From the NCBI GenBank assembly GCA_951802425.1, contig OX637801.1:1116001-1180000 (forward strand): a DNA stretch of 64,000 nt, read 5' to 3'. The notes under the pieces are model-generated. The model was not told the DNA's origin. It was given only the letters and a program-made list of their open reading frames with translations, and ran no database searches. The position numbers were made by a program, and so were the translations under genes. The stretch is from Clavaria fumosa. Its lineage: Eukaryota; Basidiomycota; Agaricomycetes; Agaricales; Clavariaceae. Numbering within the stretch: position 1 is the stretch's first letter; each line of letters begins with the position of its first letter. This document shows positions 46,001-57,779 of the stretch, piece by piece.

Positions 46001-48247
46001 TCATTTTAACCTTCCTCGCCCCCTTTCTTGGCTCAACTCCCTCTCAAATACCTCCGCCTCCTGCTTCTCTTCTGCTTCCAATTCCTTCCGCCTTCTCCTG
46101 ACTTGCTCCATCATCATCCTATCCGCCACCCCCATCTTAGTCCCATTCTTCGACGCGTCGTCGTCATCGTCACCTCCATGCGGGAACATAGCTACGCCAT
46201 ATTGCACGCTTGCGCGCATAACTTGAAGTGCTTCTTGCACGGAGAGTTGGAGGTCATCCTGAATCAGCAGAAGCCCAACCTGGGGAACGAGAATACGCTG
46301 GATAAATTCCGAGGGGCTCAAAGGACGCGTCGTCGAGAATGGGATCGAGGTCGGTGGGAAAAGCGCAAACAGCGTCTGATGAATGATCACAGAACCCAAC
46401 TCCCCATAACTTGAAGGAAGACCTCGTTTGAGCATCAAGCGAGTAAGTCGAGGATAACATGCTTACTATCCTGGCTGCACCTTCTCGAATGTGTCATACT
46501 GACTCTTCACGCCGCCCACAGCCTTCATGCCTGTCTTCCTTGCCTGTGTGAGCATCTCCCTCCAAAAAACACACTTTTTCCTCGGACCCCATTGCGTCTT
46601 TTCACACCCGCTCTCGTGAAAACCATCCCCCGCCTTGCGGCCGTTCCATTCGCCAGTCTCATGCTTCGAGTCGTCGACCACCGTGTCATTCAAAATTGCT
46701 GACAGCGCATGCTTCATTTTCTTGATTCTCTTTGGCAGAATATCCCAATCAATCTCCTCTTTCCAACCCTTCTGCCTCGCCTCGGGCAGCCAGACGTTCT
46801 CAAATTCATGGCGCTGACACACACCTACAAAAACCATCAATGGCGCTTTACGGCCGAGTGGGTTTGATGGCCTTGGGTCGGCGTGTGAACGGGGGTGAGT
46901 GGCCGCCCGGTTAAGGAGTGATTTCAGGTGTGGTGTAGGCGTCGCCGGGAGGGGGGAATCGCAATAGGGACAAAGTGTTGAAGGGTCGATCCGTGGATTG
47001 AGAAAGACTGCGACAACGAGCTTGTCAAAAATAGGCACAATGGATGTACCAAAACTCGCTCACAGGAATCGTCTTCTCCTTCGTCTGAGACATCAGGGAA
47101 AATTGACTCAACAGTCCTGCGCCATGAACTGCTTGAGCTACACCCAACAGAAGAGAGACCATGAGACAACAAACGTACGGGGAGCTCGAGGCGTCCATTG
47201 CCCACTTCTGCACTCCCGCTTCGCATTTATCCTTTTGAGTAACATTCTCTAGATTCGTAAGAGAGGCTTCTAACAGTTCTTTGGCCATTGGAAATGGTCT
47301 TTTGCGGCTTCCATTCTGAGCTTCAGCAGTTCCCCCCTTGGTAGGCTCGCTCAAAATGTCCAAAATCGACGACGGCTTGTCGATGCAACGAGAATCCAGA
47401 CGTTTCGGAAAAGGTGGCGGCATCGGGAAGGGCTTGGAACTTCGAGTTTGCATTTTTGATGGGCCTCCAGATTGCTGGGGAAGTTTTCTTAGCTGGATTT
47501 CGGATTTAGTCGACAACTTCTCCGGCGGGAAATGGCGGTTCCGTTCCTGAAGATCGTCGCTATTTCTGACTATTGGAGAAACAGGGAGTCGAGATACAGA
47601 TCGCTTTGGTGAAGGCGTTAAGGGTATGTTCGACAATGGCGGGATTTCAGGGAAGGGCTGTCGGTGGCGTGCGTTTATATCGCTGTGAGATTGCGTTAAG
47701 ATTTTCAGCGCAAATCGCTACCTTAAACATCTCTGACGAACCTCAATCCTGGGGTCGGGAGCTGAGATGGCTGCCTACGCTCATGAGACTCATGCGAGAT
47801 CTTGTCGCGTGATTCGGTGTGTCGCTTTGAATGTGTTTCACGAATTATCGGGGTGTGCTTGTTGTTGGAGGTTTTTGATTTATCAAGAGTCGATTTGTCT
47901 CTAAAATTAGTTTTATTCGGCGTTGACCTCGATCCCGAGTTGGATCCGTGAGGTTTGATTCTCTTCAGAGGAGTAACAGGCCGATTCGCAGGTGTCAGGA
48001 AGTCCAATTCATCGTCCGATGCCTTCTCACATTCAGGTGCTGGTCGACTCAACTGTTTAATCAAGGTTGGATTTGTATGTTTGTTAGATGCCGACTGAAG
48101 AAGAGTAGAACCATAATCGTCCACGGTCCTGCCACGGAGCGCACGAACGTTCGAGTTAGACCTTGACGGACGCGTCTCCAGACGAATACGCGTATCTGTA
48201 TCCAAAGTCGTGCCCTGTGAGTTGAGCTTTCTTAAGAGGACTTCCAT
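46001..48247 (-). CDS. RTC4-domain protein (restriction of telomere capping 4-like)
   Basis: Exon 1 from ATG 48247 (MEVLLRKLNSQGT) to about 47750 and exon 2 to about 47165 encode a long basic, Ser/Pro-rich disordered region. Short introns then lead into the RTC4 domain: LCPYCDSPLPATPTPHLKSL, NPLGRKAPLMVFVGVCQRHE, a GWKEEIDWDILPKRI segment, and (after an intron that joins PG to YYGELG) YYGELGSVIIHQTLFALFPP, LSPSEFIQRILVPQVGLLLI and an acidic stretch near the end. The conserved cysteine pair CPYC and CQRH suggest metal binding. The budding-yeast relative affects telomere capping; the molecular role is unclear. Exon joins were inferred by frame and domain continuity. Confidence 0.82.
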
Positions 48248-48668
48248 GCTAGTGCCAGATCTGTGCCCAGGGTATGGTGACGCTGGATAGTCGCGTACTG
48301 CCTAGGAAGGTGATCGACTGTCGCCGTTGATGTCACGTGGCAGTTCCTTGCGAAAAATAAAACTCCGGCACAATCATAATCAAATGACGTCAGCGGCATC
48401 GCTGCCTTGTGACAAGATTTCTTTTTTGTACAGCTCGTACAGTACTCTGTACATTACTCGGATTTAGTTTGTGACAACAGAAAGGTTATCAAATACATAA
48501 GGTATTGTAGCTGCTAATTGGAAACATTCTCTGTCAGCCAGGCCATAGAGTATGATGCACTCGCATAATGATACCATCCTAGAAGAGCGAACGGCGCGAA
48601 ATTAGCGCACGTGGATGATTGTTACACAGGACCACCTTGGTATCAGTTTGAGCGGGAATAATAAAACA
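48248..48668. other. Intergenic stretch
   Basis: Between the RTC4 start and the RhoGAP stop on the same strand; probably the RTC4 promoter. Contains AT-rich DNA and two GTACAG repeats (48424-48450). No gene or RNA recognised. Confidence 0.4.
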
Positions 48669-51301
48669 TCAGTCTGGGGGAGATATCTCAAGCGCCTTCC
48701 GACTCATCCACGAAAATATCGGTGTAGTGTTGCAGTATTGTTTCGATGGCCTGTGAAACAGCTCGACCAATACCGTAAATGCGGCGACAACAACGTTCCG
48801 AACCTTATTTTGATGTCCAGCATCTGCCATCGTGGCACCGCCATTCGCATGCGCGGCATTCGGGCCCATTTGACCAAATAGAGTTGGGCCAAAGACAATT
48901 GCAAGATTTTGTGCGGTCATAGAATTTTCCGCCTCGTGCTGATTGATCCTGTTCGGGGAAAAGGTAGGGAGAAAATCCTGGTCCGATGAAGCGGAGCGAC
49001 GCACCGATGCAAGTGGCCGAGCAGATACTTCAGAGTAGCGTAATTCGCATCAGGAAGGCTATTGACTCGCTCATGCAATCGGATGCGCCGTAGACGATCA
49101 TTCTCAATTTCTATGCAGGAACATTAGTTCTTGTAGGTCAAGCCCACGACGATGTGAGCTCACTGGCGGCAGTGATGAATTCTTGGTGCAACGAAAATGT
49201 CAAAAGAGGTTCCGGTAATTCTCGTAGCCAAAGCTTCAGCACGCTGGCGACATTGTTGATGTCCGATGACCATTCCTCTGTATCGAGATTGACGGCTTCT
49301 AGGTCTATTTCACCGCAGGAAAGTGAGGCGACTGAAATTGGGCACCAAACATACATACCCCGATCGAGCTGTTCCTTCAACTTCTGCACCTTGCTCGTCG
49401 TCCCACTGAGACGATAAATGCCTTGCAGCTCCATCCCGTACTTCTCGATCGCCGCGGCACATTTCTCCACTATGGGGGGAACTTCAACATTATCCCTGGT
49501 CATCTGCTCCGCGAGGTCGACGCCGAATGTACGATTCTTGTCTTGATCAGTGAACAAACCGTTGGTAGAGCTAGAGGCCTTGTCCACGTATTGTGGGAGA
49601 GGAGGAAGCTGAGAGAAATTCGAGCCAGACCGTTACGGACACGACAGAAGTACATACGAATCCCTGATCCTCAGGACCCTCTCGCTTTGGACCTCTGTAT
49701 GGAACATTGCCGCGAGCGTAAGCATAGTTCTGCATGTAGACCCGAAAGTCGGATCGATTGTCGATAGCCTCAAACGTCGCCTTGAGACCAACCGCCGCGG
49801 CTGCGTCAGGAAGAATTACAGGGGTCCGCCAAATTTGGCATGCCTGTTAACTTACCATTCTCAGCGCCAGATGGGGGAACCAATATTGAACCATCGCTAA
49901 GTATTATGCTCTCGAATAGAAAGGCATATCGAGTGAGATGATATTGGGTCCCCAAATCAACCTCATCCGTGCACTCTTTGAGTGCCTGAACAGACTCAGG
50001 CTATCAGCAGATGGTCATATAGGGGGTTATTATACACGAACACGTAGGATCCGGGGTAGCTGGAAATTGAAGTATTCTTGCCTCATGGTTTGAGTCTCGG
50101 ATACCGATTTTCTGTACGCGTCTGATGCGTTCGACACTCTTGCCCTTATGTCGTCCTCCTGACGAAGAATCTACAATTACGAAGTCAGAATAGGAATGAT
50201 GCGAAAAAGGCCGAGGAGGCTACATTGCCTGGGTTCTTGCCCTTGAGAAGTAGTCCGCCCTTCACGACCGCTTTACCTATTACCCTTTTCCCTGATACAG
50301 CACCAGGGGATCGTACAGCGCTCTCCTTTAATGATTCTCCTTCCTTCGCCAGCAGAACCCGTTCAAGTTCCTCTGAGGAAAGATCAAGACGGTTTTTCGT
50401 CTTCTCCGTAGCAAGCTCAGAGTCTTGTAGCGCGCGCTCGTACCGGGCGGCAAGTTCCTTCGTCTGTCTGTGTGATAAATAAAGGAGTACGTAAGGAATA
50501 GACGCTTTGACTCACCCCCTTTCGATTTTTTTCAACCTCCTTCACCAGGGCGGCAAGTTCGTCGCTCATTTCATTCAGGCGTTGCGCAAACTTGAGACGA
50601 TTTTCAGCCATACGTTCGTGTAATCGCATGGAACTCTGCCAAGCATTAACAAAAGTGCTTTACAGAACGACGATGAGTAGACGCATCAAGACTGAAAAGT
50701 CGTTGCCACCCAGCCTTCCCGTCGGTCAGTGAATATGCACTGGCCGTTGTCTGCGCCAGCTTTTGGAGGCTTTTACCGTACTCTTCTTCAACCGCCGCAC
50801 GCTTCTTCAGAAATTGAGAGGTTTCCTGAGGAACAAGATAATTGAGCAAACCGACGTGGCACAAAGAAAACCAAGTTGACCTTGCACGAGGCTGTGCTTT
50901 GCTTGATTCTATCGAGCAGTAACGGCACACCGCACTACATAAAGCCAAGAGGATACGGTACAGGCAGAACTATAGAGGCTGGCGGCTTCGCTCACGTCTA
51001 AGTCACATAACGCCCTGAGCACAGTCTCGTCGAAGCTTGGCTCAACAAGGTTTGCGTCACTGAATGTGGTTGACATGGTTTCTGACTTCTCATCGACCCA
51101 TGGCGGAGGTTTGCTGTGAATGTCCTCAGAAGCGAAGCGCGATTGATATGAGTTGAGTTTCGAGGATGCCGCAGGCGCTGGATTCGAGGGCGAGCCCCGA
51201 CCAAGCTCTGCTTCAGCAACAGAGGCATTGTAGGAGTCATAGGCAGAGTAGAGGTCAGAATTGCTGGGCCAGTGAGCAGTCGAGGAGCCATCGTCTGCCA
51301 T
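48669..51301 (-). CDS. F-BAR and RhoGAP domain protein (Rgd1/Rga7-like)
   Basis: Membrane-binding Rho GTPase-activating protein. Start ATG 51301 (MADDGSSTAHWPSN). N-terminal disordered leader of about 100 residues, then F-BAR: FLKKRAAVEEEYGKSLQKLA, SSMRLHERMAENRLKFAQ, LAARYERALQDSE-type coiled coil (50390-50470), ILRALKECTDEVDLGTQYH (about 49960). A linker leads to RhoGAP: PPIVEKCAAAIEKYGMELQG, IYRLSG with the catalytic Arg, LKLWLRELPEPLLTF and NLAIVFGPTLFG. This domain order matches yeast Rgd1/Rgd2 and fission yeast Rga7/Rga8, which act on Rho-type GTPases in polarity and septation. Many short introns interrupt the frame; exon ends not all resolved. Confidence 0.88.
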
Positions 51302-53051
51302 GGCCGACAGAATAGCAGGTTACACCGAAGGGCACCTGCGGCTTCGGCTAGCCGACAAAGATGCTCAGCGACGTTTATGTAATCGCTCGCGTCCGTCAAA
51401 CATTCACAAAGTCACTTCGCATTACTGCAGAATGGCATGTAAATCCAGGAAACATAACCTTAACTTTAAAAAAATTTCAAATGATGGAGCAAGGTCTCCA
51501 GAGGCACTGGAACTTGTGATGACCATTAGTTTACAGTATCAGGCAAAATGCTAAACTATTGTTACAACACATCTCTTTTTATCCCTCTCAGGCTGGTCAT
51601 TCTGCCTTTGCACAGTTACTTATCCTTCTCGAAGGTAAGGCAACCTCGCGTTCTGGTGAGCTGCCTGCCCAAAGTTCTGATGGAGGGATATCCCTTTTTC
51701 TACGCTCTCGGTTGTCCAATTGTGGCTCCCGAAATATCTGACGGTTTTGCGGCACTCGTCCAATTGCTGTTATTTCGAAGTCCGCGCATCTGTTTTGCAA
51801 ATTCGCGGAGACATTTCTTTCCTTCCTGTTCTGAGGAACGAATTAGTCGTCCACGCGCTCCAGGCGACGCCAAACAATTTCGCTCAGTCAAAGCAATCCC
51901 CAGAATTAATGGGCATTGAGCACTAGCTCGGCTCGCAGCCACATCGGTTTGAGAACTAACAGCCTCGCAATTCCATGCGCGATTTGTGGTGCAGATGAAT
52001 CTTTAGACGAAAACATGCCGCGTGGAGACAAACGACGAAAGGGATCACCATCCATGGCGCCCCACAAAACAGTTCACCACGTTATCACTTAAATCGACAA
52101 GGACCACAATCTATCGGAATTACATTCATAACTAGCTTTTTCTCTTGACCCATGCTGTGGACTCTTTAGCAGGATACAGAAACCGTCAAAGCCACGTTCC
52201 GTACTTTTGTTTGCATTCCAAGACACAGTTGTGCGGCTTAGTCTCGTGGTAATTACTGAATTTGCAGCTAGCCGCCATGCAGTCCACCTTGATTGAAGTC
52301 AATCACACGCTGCGAAACGATGAGGACGACCCGCCTTCTGCTGATTTTCGACAGTGATACAGTCGCACCGCCATTGGGCACGGTTCTCGAGCATAAAGCA
52401 CATAGGTGCAGGACTCAAGGGTAGAGGATAGAGACAATTGGGCGGGCACGATAGGGGAAGTCTTGGTAGAGCCATCCACTAAAGAACCTCCAACATGTGA
52501 AATATCAAGGTACCAAGTTCGGACTGCATCCAAACCTCCGTGCTGCGGCTTCTGGCCCTATATCTGTACTTATTGTGAGTAGGTACCGAGTGCAGATAAG
52601 CAAACCAATCTGAGATATCAGAGCTTGACGCCAACTGCATAGACTGATGGCAAAGCAAGGGAACATGCGGCACACCGTCCTTAAGAGCTTATTCAAAATG
52701 ACCCATGGCTCGTCACATGGTGCAAACGGACATCCAAGATCACCGTTCAGGGATCGCTGTAGAGTGGGAACGAGAGTTGCCATTGCCAACAGGATATACA
52801 AGATACGGGATATTTGAGTACTAAAACTGAGGGGATAAAGCGGGGTCTTCCTTGAATGACGAAGAGATGGAAGGTAGTTTGATAGAAACGCGTGGCATAG
52901 TGGAGTGCACTCACGACAGCTCTTCATCAGCGCCATTCTTTCACATCCAAATATACGAGCCGGTGATGCTGGTTTCATATGCCCATGAACTCAACTAGAA
53001 CTCCGTCCGCTGCAACATTGACTTAGCAATAGAAATTGACATGCGCACGAA
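51302..53051. other. Long stretch without a supported gene
   Basis: Contains a 157-codon minus-strand frame (52505-52978) with hydrophobic segments and a 123-codon plus-strand frame (51548-51919); neither has recognisable motifs or clear splice signals. The left end should hold the RhoGAP promoter. A small lineage-specific gene cannot be excluded. Confidence 0.4.
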
Positions 53052-55810
53052 TTATACATTTGACCTGATCTCCGGCGCATGTCTCCCACCGACACCTATC
53101 ATCGTACATCTTGCGAAATAACGAGCTAATGCAAAGCGAACTATCATCAGACGCTGCAAGCATTCCTTTTCGCCACTTTTTGTGAGATCGGAGAAAACGG
53201 CTAGGTAGTCTTCACCAGAGCCTTGGGATGTCCTGACGAAAACTTCCTCCAATTTTTCAAACAATTGGCATGCCCCTGTCGTGGTGAACAGCAACGAGGA
53301 ACCTGAAAAGGATATCATAAGTACCAGCGGACGAGCTGGTTGATGAGGCTGTACCATGTTGGAGATATTCCACAGAGTCAAAAAGGAGCACACCCCACCA
53401 AGATTTCGGGGCGATTTCCTCTTGGAACATATCCACCAAATCCCATGCGCAATCTTGCAGCCTTTTATCAAGACGGTGTTGTTGGAATTCGGCATATCGA
53501 ACAGCAAACTCCAAACGATGAAGGAATATACCCTGGAGGCTGGAGTTGGCGCGTATCGTCTCTAACGACGGAGCGATGTCCGCAACGCAACGGAGAAACT
53601 CATCTCTTCCTGGACAATGTTGAGCGGCTAGCTTGGTGCATATCAATCTCAAACGTACCGTTGACTACGAATTCGTTCAGAATACAGTCTATGACGCGGC
53701 CAAGGGCCGCCCAGTTCTCAGCCGATGTGCAGTAAGACATTGCAAGCCTGTACTCCTTCTCCCGTATGAATGTCTGAGCAGCGATCTAATGCCGTAAAAT
53801 AAATGAGGTGTCGACGATATCAAAGGAAAAGCAACTCGCCCTGCAGACGCTCCTGCGAACATTTTCCCGTTGAAATTCCAGGCAGCTTTCGTTGACAGCT
53901 TTCAGGACGCCGACGACTTCTCTGGCACGAATTTTCCCATCCACTCTGGATTCTCCATTGTTAGGACTAGGATTCACAAGGCGCAACGGGACCCGAAGTA
54001 GGACCTCATCCGCAGACTTCTTCCCAATCTCCCCACAGGAACACATGTATGCCACTGTTAGCTGCCATAGCGCGGGATCGGAATGCAGATATTCAGCATA
54101 CGCAAGGACATGTTGGTCCCTGACAGATACTTCAAGCCTTGGAAACATTAGACGCTTAAGAAGAAAAGATGACGTACGACGCTCACTGATCATCTGTCTC
54201 AAGCAGACCAAGTGGCGACATCAAATCAGCAAAATGTGCCGCCAGCCAGCAGTCCAGATGCTCCGCATAAGTTAAAGCTCTCTGCGGTTGACCAGTAAGC
54301 AAGGCAGAGTGAATCATATCTTCCATATCAGTGGGATCTGGCGGCATCTCGTCTAGAATCGGTCCTGCTACATCCCTATCATAGAGATGATCATCAATTG
54401 AATTCATTGGTTGAAATCCTGGACTGACGGAAGTGAGTCCCTTCGCAAGCGAGGATCCACGAATATACACCAGGCCGCAATGACTTCCTTCCAATCGGAA
54501 CCAAGTTCGATACAGACTCGCTGTATAACATCACCACGGCCTTCTAACACACCAACAATATCGCTCAGCCTATCCCACCAATTTTCAAAACCGTCAGTCC
54601 TTTTCGCTTTGGGGACATGATCCAGATCAATACGTAGTGCCTTGACTTTATCGGTCCAACGATGGAAGGCAAAAACGAAGTCCTTCTCAGAATGATATTT
54701 CAGCATGCGTGGTTGTGAGCCAACGAGGGGAATCAGCCGCTCTGCGAATGGCCGAAGGTGATCTGAAGGATGACGGTTGAGGACTTCGAGAAAAAACTTG
54801 GACGCTTTGGTCAGGCCTCGGATAGTAGCTCTTAGGGACGTTTAGCAGGTGTGAAACTTCACCAGACAAAGACGGACCTTGTAAGATAAGGCCAGAACGA
54901 ATCGTCTTCCCAAGGTCGATCAAGTTTGCTCAGGTGATCGCCTTCTTCATTAGAAGGATCAATGAAATGAATATTGAGCCACTCCATCAGGTCGTCTCCC
55001 ACAGGCGCATGCTCGAAAGCAGGTTCGGGGAGATACAACACGATAAAGAGTGAGAAAGATGTATACATGCTCCGATAATGGTCGCTGTCATACTGCAGAG
55101 CGTTTTCGGTATGACCGGTCAATTGCTACAGCGGACATCAAAAAAAGGAGTACGACCCGAAGGGTAGTAAGGACTCACAGAGGTATGTATCCAACATTCC
55201 TTCACATGATTGAGGTAATCATTGCCAAGTTTCCTAATGACATTTAGGACTTCTTCATTTCGAGCCCTGTGAGGTACGGTCAGTTACTAAGAACGAGGTT
55301 GAAATCAAAGAATGTACCATCCTGGGTCGTCAATTCCAGGCTTCAGCAAATTTTGGAGTGCCTCAAATATGACGTAAGTGTCCGTAATGAACTGGAACGC
55401 ATGAGCGCGAAGACCAATAATGAGACTGTTGTAACAGACCAGACGTCGCTCAGAAGATGGCGGCTCATCAAGGCTAGTAAAGTAAATGGGCGTTTCAACA
55501 GCATCCCTTCGATCGTCCGATAACAAGGTCTAGGTACACGGAATGTCAATGTACAAGACGATTAAACCATAAGTGACTCACCACATTAGTGATAAATGCC
55601 GCCAAAGAATTGTCAGCTGGTGATAGAGTAGCGCTTAATGCACGACCAGATAATGTGAACTCATTAGTACACCCTTGCGTAATTTGAGGCGGCAGGAGGT
55701 TCAGGTGCATTTGCGTAGTCACCAGACTCTTGAAGTGAAGGAAGGGAGAGTTGAACACACAATCGCACGTGATTACGTGACAGTAACGCAAAAGAAGAAA
55801 GGATTTCCAT
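53052..55810 (-). CDS. Nucleoporin Nup84/Nup107
   Basis: Scaffold subunit of the Y-complex (Nup84/Nup107-160 complex) of the nuclear pore. Start taken as ATG 55810 (MEILSSFALLSRNHVRL); the longer frame opens with GTG. Family landmarks: CYNSLIIGLRAHAFQFITDT, DDSFWPYLTRSV, HSEKDFVFAFHRWTDKVKAL, RGDVIQRVCIELGSDWKEVI, AAWCIFVDPRLRR, MEDMIHSALLTGQPQRALTY, ALWQLTVAYMCSCGEIGK, FQRENVRRSVC, LICTKLAAQHCP and a helical end GEKECLQRLMIVRFALARYF. The protein is all-helical with no membrane segments, as expected. About ten short introns. The gene is head to head with the RING gene, with only about 19-31 bp between start codons. Confidence 0.88.
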
Positions 55811-55841
55811 GCTGTAGTCACATGGGAGGATGCTGCTTGAT

Positions 55842-57678
55842 ATGAGCTCATCTCGCAGATCCACCAGACGGAAGGATGTCTCGCCATTCTCCTTGGCTCT
55901 GTCCTCTTCCGTTTCGAAAGCGGTAAATGCTCAAGGTCATAGTAGGCGCAGGTCTCTCTCTCCCGACTTGCAAGACCCCCAGTCCCAGCTTAAACCGGAG
56001 ATGCCACACACCATGTCGGTAGGGAAGAAGGACAAGTTCTCGCCAGTCGGAACAGAAATTTATGGCACGAAATGTTGGGCCGGTCTTAGTGCCTCCAATG
56101 TACAAACACATTCACGCTCTAGCGTCGAGAATGGCAACGCGGGCGAATCGTCAAGGCTGGGCCGCAAGAACGGTTCTATCCCTCGTATTCCCCTGGGTAT
56201 CCGCCGACATGCCGTCGGAGCAGTCTTGACCACATCCTCTGATTCAACTAGAAACCCTGAAGATGCTCGTTCCCAAATGACTCTTGCGAAATACAAGAAG
56301 GAGATCGAAAATTTGAAGCAGGTAAAGTCGAAAATCTCGATGATTAGTACGCATATCCTGACAGTCGTATAGCAAGACCGTAGTCATAGAAAAATTATCG
56401 ACCAGCAGAACAAGGTCAGCCAGCACGTTCGATCTCCAACACTCTAGCCATCCAACCAGACCACCTCCAGACTATAGATATCCTCAAGAGATCAGCGTCT
56501 GAAAATACCAAGGTACTCAATTTATTCCATTTGTCTCACCAGATTTGACTCGTGGACCACAGCTCGTAAGGGAGCAAGAATGTGAGATATCCAGGCTGAA
56601 GTCTAAGCTTAAAAAATCCGAAGCGGTATATCATGATGTCAGAAGGATTTATCGAATTTTTGACGCATTCGATAGGTCGTCGCCAGCGTTGAGAGCAGTT
56701 TGACTTGTCAGATTTGCATGGAACTCCTTGATAAACCCTTTGCGTGCGTTCAACGGTTTACATTTCTTTCTTGACCGCCTTCATGTATGTGCTGTCACCA
56801 ACAGCCTCTCTCCCTGCGGCCATATACTCTGCCTTGCCTGCCTCCAAGAATGGTTCCGTAAAGCGCCACGCCCCGACGATGACAATGATGATGACATGTC
56901 CGATACCGGTTGCCTTCTTCATCGAAAGAAAACCTGCCCGTGCTGCAGGGCAGTAATCAGGCACCGTCCCGTTCCTGTTTTCCTGGTTAAATCCATCATA
57001 GCCTTGCTAGCGAAGGCCAACAATAGTGTTGCCTCACAGCGTCGTGCATCTCCCCTCCCCGGCCTGGCCTTTGATGTATGGGCGGGACTTTTCTCCGATT
57101 TCACCGACGAATCCTCTGATTACGATGATGATGAGAATGCACGTCCAGATGACGAGGATAGACATCTAGACGATGTTGAGGGGGACGACGGGGACGACGG
57201 GGACGATGATGACGATGACAATAATAATGATGACGATGACGACGATGTCAACGATTACGACGACGACTTTTCTACAGATGAAGACTGTTTTTCGTATGGT
57301 TCTGATACCTCCGAAGGTTACACCGGCCGTTACGTCCCTGCCAGATGGGAGCCACCGTCCCTCCCCCGCGTTGCTTTCTTGGACTACGACAGCGACAACA
57401 GGGCCATGCTTCGCCGTGGTGCAACTATGGATATGATTGAGAGGTATGATATGTCATACACGCACGACGATGGTCTAGTCGCCATTGCGGATAACGGTTA
57501 TGCTATCCATCTCGGTTGGAACATTGCGCTAAGCGCAGATGATCCAGATGGAGTGGTATATATGGATTGGATGCTTAGCGACATGGCTCTGCGACCTGAG
57601 AGGTGGACGATCATTCACGGGCAGCATCCGAACGCGTGGAGGAATGTACGAGCAGGAGCAATCGATGATGGTGATTGA
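55842..57678 (+). CDS. RING-finger protein with coiled coil and acidic region (putative E3 ubiquitin ligase)
   Basis: Start at ATG 55842 (MSSSRRSTRRKDVSPF) or 55830. The N-terminal ~160 residues are basic and Ser-rich, then a coiled coil (YKKEIENLKQ, QDRSHRKIIDQQNK, then LVREQECEISRLKSKLKKSE) spread over small exons at 56373-56640 with introns of about 50-60 bp. The RING finger starts LTCQICMELLDKPFA and, after an intron, continues LSPCGHILCLACLQEWF and KTCPCCRAVI, with all C3HC4 ligands. An acidic stretch rich in Asp (57130-57290) and a C-terminal region RWEPPSLPRVAFLDYD ... HPNAWRNVRAG follow. Probably a ubiquitin ligase; substrate unknown. The architecture resembles coiled-coil/RING proteins common in Agaricomycetes. 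Confidence 0.85.
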
Positions 57679-57779
57679 TGGAGGGAGACGTCTGTCAAAA
57701 GTTTTCTGCCACTTTTCTTGAACAATACTGGTTGAATTTCGTATTCCGAGAGTTGTGATACAAACTACAAATGATTTTG

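Noticed and set aside
52505..52978. 157-codon minus-strand frame with hydrophobic segments
   Set aside because: No motifs, weak codon pattern and no splice continuity with its neighbours; left as unassigned.
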